In this document: piece after piece, positions 62,701 through 64,000 of the stretch
Numbering within the stretch: position 1 is the stretch's first letter
Layout of the letters: every line of letters begins with the position of its first letter
Origin: Protonemura montana
Lineage: Eukaryota > Arthropoda > Insecta > Plecoptera > Nemouridae
Direction of reading: 5' to 3'
Length of the DNA: 64,000 bases
Assembly: GCA_947568835.1 (NCBI GenBank)
Contig: OX387602.1
Span: 25,409,021-25,473,020 of the forward strand
Notes under the pieces: generated by a model
What the model was told of the DNA's origin: nothing
The model's database searches: none
The model's input: the letters and a program-made list of their open reading frames with translations, nothing else
Made by a program: the position numbers and the translations under genes

Positions 62701-64000
62701 GTGATAAATGAGGCGCGATTCACCATCAACGATAAAAGGTGCACCCAGCTTCACAGAGATGCCCTGATTCCGTCGGTCTTGAGACGGCGCTCACCCTGTT
62801 ACGGAAAGTTCTGAGGCAAGGGTTAGGTCGGTGGGCGTTGACTAATTTATGCGCTAACAGGAGTATACCGTATTTGGTGGTGAAGCATTAGGACCAACGT
62901 GTTTATTTGTGGTTTATCTGGTTTGCTCTGGACAACGTCTTACTTGCACTCCATCAAAGAGGGCGTGAATTGAAGCTAACAAGAGCACGTAGAGGTGTCA
63001 GATGCATGCTAATATCCTCGGACTACCGTGGACCAGCCGACAGCGGGATAAAGCGTGCTATTAGCTGCAATGTAAATCTAGCGCGATGGCGTTACCGACA
63101 TTAAAATGCTGTTTCGTTATTTTACTAGCGAAATGCTCGAAAGTTTTCTCATTTAAATAAAAGTGTCGCCGGAAGAAGTTACATGCGAAGGAACGAGACA
63201 GGGCGGCGACGGCGACGGCGACGACGACGACGCGAACGTGGTAACACGCGGCCTGGTTCCGTTCGACTCCAGCAGCCAGCTGAGATGATTAAAGCACGCG
63301 AAGCAAGTTTTACAATCTATTTCCCTGAACATGCCGTTGCCTTTCCTTTGAGTTACTATATTATTATTATTTTCTTGGTGTGATTGAGTTTTTGTTCCAA
63401 AAAGCTTGAGTATAGAAGCAAACATTAAATAACTTTACGTCAAGATATGATGGGAAATTGAAAATAAATGTGTATTTAAATTGAAGTGGAAAAAGCTGTT
63501 TGAAACTTGCTGCAAATAACTGCGTGCATAGTCTCGTGTGGGGCGCTCGTTCGCCCCTTTACATCAGCAACGACCCTCGACTTCGCGTGCATGGCCATCG
63601 CAACACTCCGCTGACAATGTTTGTGACGCTTCCAAAACTGACAACTTAAATTACCGGCCAGCCAATACCACGCACGGTACATACAATACGATACATAATT
63701 GCCTTCAATATTGCTCACTAATCCATATCTGCTGTCCGTCGCAATTTTCATTACCAATATTGACAAGGCTCGAAATGGAACCCCGTAAAATGTGTGTTTG
63801 CCGTACATTTAGCCGGTCGAACGTCAGTGCCGATGTCACCCGTGTAGGACGTGACACTCCTCCCCACCCCCCCTTCATGGCGTCGGCGTTGTGTTGGGTG
63901 TAAGGCGGTATTGGAGATAATCGGCCTCTGGATAGATCCAGGGAATCTGATCCGGGGGAACGGTTCCGTCGCTCCCAACGAGTTCTAATCGGGCCCCCAG
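59705..64000. other. No gene recognised; right flank
   Basis: About 4.3 kb of mixed composition. A (GGCGAC)n/(GAC)n tract lies at 63199-63234. The open frames at 60157-60678 and 61390-61977 have no family resemblance and are AT-rich with no splice context that would support them. Confidence 0.4.

Noticed and set aside
1-64000. LTR elements, large DNA transposons, LINE coding regions, CRISPR arrays, operons
   Set aside because: No terminal repeats, transposase or reverse-transcriptase motifs, direct-repeat arrays or bacterial-style gene packing were seen. Very old fragments could be missed by eye.

Overview
The window is animal nuclear DNA, most likely from an arthropod. The evidence is spliced genes with GT-AG and GC-AG introns, a 255-residue FBXO45/Fsn protein that reads almost like the insect protein, tRNA genes with split pol III promoters and no encoded CCA, and SINEs. 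The species cannot be fixed from the sequence alone. No bacterial, phage, CRISPR or LTR-type structure was seen.

The left 14 kb carries the recognisable genes. A minus-strand gene of unknown identity contributes its first two coding exons (64 codons, 2531-3648) and continues leftward, where I could not find its next exon. It is divergent from FBXO45/Fsn (plus strand, three coding exons, 4146-7445), with about 500 bases between the two start codons, so a shared promoter is likely. A diverged minus-strand SINE tail lies inside the second Fsn intron. TMEM164 follows on the minus strand (five coding exons, 11002-12360, 291 residues) and has a GC donor at its first coding-exon boundary. A further minus-strand open frame at 13596-13833 looks like a first coding exon of an unidentified gene.

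From about 14 kb to the right end I see no protein-coding exon I can support. This stretch holds a full-length 5S-rRNA-headed SINE with a perfect 15-bp target-site duplication (16516-17050), two tRNA-Ser genes (anticodons AGA and CGA) 1.2 kb apart that differ at only two positions, a 73-nt imperfect hairpin at 20822-20894 whose 5' arm shares the miR-9 seed, a possible tRNA-headed SINE near 30 kb, several short tandem duplications, a (CT)n microsatellite, and many G or C homopolymers (up to G34). Short GGCGTC/GACGCC-rich tracts and blocks rich in TAAT/ATTA motifs are scattered through it. The layout resembles the regulatory flank or a large intron of a gene outside the window, but that is inference.

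No new multi-gene system was found. The items most worth following up are the duplicated 5S head of the SINE, the miR-9-seed hairpin, the orphan exon at 13.6-13.8 kb, and the recurring GGCGTC tracts and G/C homopolymers.
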